From: Cupriavidus metallidurans CH34
GTDB taxonomy: Bacteria; Pseudomonadota; Gammaproteobacteria; Burkholderiales; Burkholderiaceae
Direction: 5' to 3'
Assembly: GCF_000196015.1 (NCBI RefSeq)
Contig: NC_007974.2
Span: forward strand, 1,488,001 to 1,552,000
Length of the DNA: 64,000 nucleotides
Below the pieces are notes generated by a model, which saw only the letters and a list, made by a program, of their open reading frames with translations, had not been told where the DNA came from and made no database searches. The position numbers and the translations under genes are program-made. Positions 63,520 to 64,000 of this stretch are shown here, in pieces (positions within the stretch are counted from its first letter, which is position 1; each line of letters starts with the position of its first letter).

Positions 63520-64000
63520 TCAGCGAGCCAGGTACTGTTCGAGCGCTTCTGCGCCACCGACCAGCTTGCCGTTGATGAACACCTGCGGCGCGGTCATTTC
63601 GCCCGACACGGCGCCCAGCACCTTGCCGCGAATCTTGTTCTCGAGCGGCACGTCGATGTACTCGAAGCCGTTGTCCGACAGCAGTTGCTTGGCCTTGGCG
63701 CAGTGCGAGCAGCCAATCTTCGAGAACACCACCACCTGGTCCGGCTGCTTGGCGGTCGGCGCGATGTAGTTCAGCATCGTGTCGGCATCCGACACCTTGA
63801 ACGGGTCGCCCGGCTCTTCCGGCTCGATGAACATCTTGTCCACCACACCGTCCTTGACCAACATCGAATAGCGCCAGCTACGCTTGCCGAAACCGAGGTC
63901 GGCCTTGTCGACGAGCATGCCCATGCCGTCGGTGAATTCGCCGTTGCCGTCAGGGATCATGACGATGTTCTCGGACTCCTGGTCCTTGGCCCACTCGTTC
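63520..64000 (-). CDS. peroxiredoxin-glutaredoxin fusion (hybrid Prx5), 5' truncated by window
   Basis: This is the 3' part of a hybrid peroxiredoxin. About 160 residues are visible and the frame stays open through position 64000. The peroxiredoxin-5 part contains NEWAKDQESENIVMIPDGNG and DLGFGKRSWRYSMLV. It is followed by the linker PFKVSDADTMLNYIAP and a C-terminal glutaredoxin with the redox motif CSHC and TAPQVFINGKLVGGAEAL. The peroxidatic Cys lies outside the window. The fusion uses glutathione to reduce H2O2 and alkyl hydroperoxides. An oxidative-stress promoter would lie to the right of the window. Confidence 0.93.
   Translation of the reverse strand, partial: NEWAKDQESENIVMIPDGNGEFTDGMGMLVDKADLGFGKRSWRYSMLVKDGVVDKMFIEPEEPGDPFKVSDADTMLNYIAPTAKQPDQVVVFSKIGCSHCAKAKQLLSDNGFEYIDVPLENKIRGKVLGAVSGEMTAPQVFINGKLVGGAEALEQYLAR

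Overview
The window reads as chromosomal DNA of a high-GC betaproteobacterium of the order Burkholderiales, most likely Cupriavidus or a close relative. The support is codon use dominated by G or C in third positions, a general porin of the Burkholderiales type, several Bug/TctC-type extracytoplasmic receptors, many LysR regulators, and a ben-cat cluster arranged as in Cupriavidus. No rRNA, tRNA, phage, insertion sequence or CRISPR array was seen.

Positions 1-8 kb hold the 3' end of an unknown gene with its terminator, a porin, a class A penicillin-binding protein, an EAL phosphodiesterase and an exported DUF1800/DUF1501 pair. Positions 8.2-14.2 kb form one apparent operon: a LacI regulator behind a perfect palindromic operator, a complete ABC importer and a GpdQ/CpdA-like phosphodiesterase. 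The two permease genes are separated by a 108-bp nested palindrome. Positions 14.3-19.8 kb carry a DUF4239 membrane protein, an orphan TRAP receptor, an AspT-type antiporter, YjdM and an EamA exporter. Positions 19.8-24.1 kb pair a LysR regulator with a divergent, translationally coupled operon for a class III CoA-transferase, a quinone oxidoreductase and a Bug receptor. Positions 24.3-28.4 kb hold a NarL-type regulator with a hybrid kinase and an aldehyde dehydrogenase.

Positions 28.5-35.3 kb contain two small genes (one a 55-residue membrane protein), an old yellow enzyme, a lipoprotein Ntn acylase (PvdQ/penicillin acylase type), PssA and small proteins. Positions 35.4-43.8 kb are a complete RND efflux system (adaptor, pump, outer-membrane factor). 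Upstream of it lie a lipase-like gene and a divergent LysR gene, the same order as ceoR-llpE-ceoAB-opcM of Burkholderia. The lipase-like protein has lost its catalytic Ser and His. Positions 43.8-49.6 kb hold an M20 peptidase, an AraC regulator, a BON protein, an SRAP (HMCES/YedK) protein and a ChaA-type antiporter.

Positions 49.7-59.8 kb encode benzoate catabolism through the catechol branch of the 3-oxoadipate pathway. BenABC and BenD make catechol; CatA, CatB and CatC convert it to 3-oxoadipate enol-lactone; PcaD gives 3-oxoadipate. PcaIJ and PcaF are not in the window. Two LysR regulators lie tail to tail between the halves. Each divergent promoter region carries a perfect ATAC-N7-GTAT site and a second weaker site that abuts a TTGGAC -35 box, so regulation by BenM/CatM-type proteins can be read from the sequence. 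Positions 59.9-64 kb carry an OpgC-type acyltransferase, a TetR regulator with a palindromic operator, a dihydrolipoamide-dehydrogenase-like flavoprotein and the 3' part of a peroxiredoxin-glutaredoxin fusion that runs off the window.

The observations most worth following are the twin CCGATAC-N13-GTATCGG palindromes, the degenerate lipase-like protein of the efflux operon, the nested palindrome inside the ABC operon, a candidate minus-strand small RNA near 24.2 kb, and the operator that covers the ribosome binding site of a TTG-started LysR gene.
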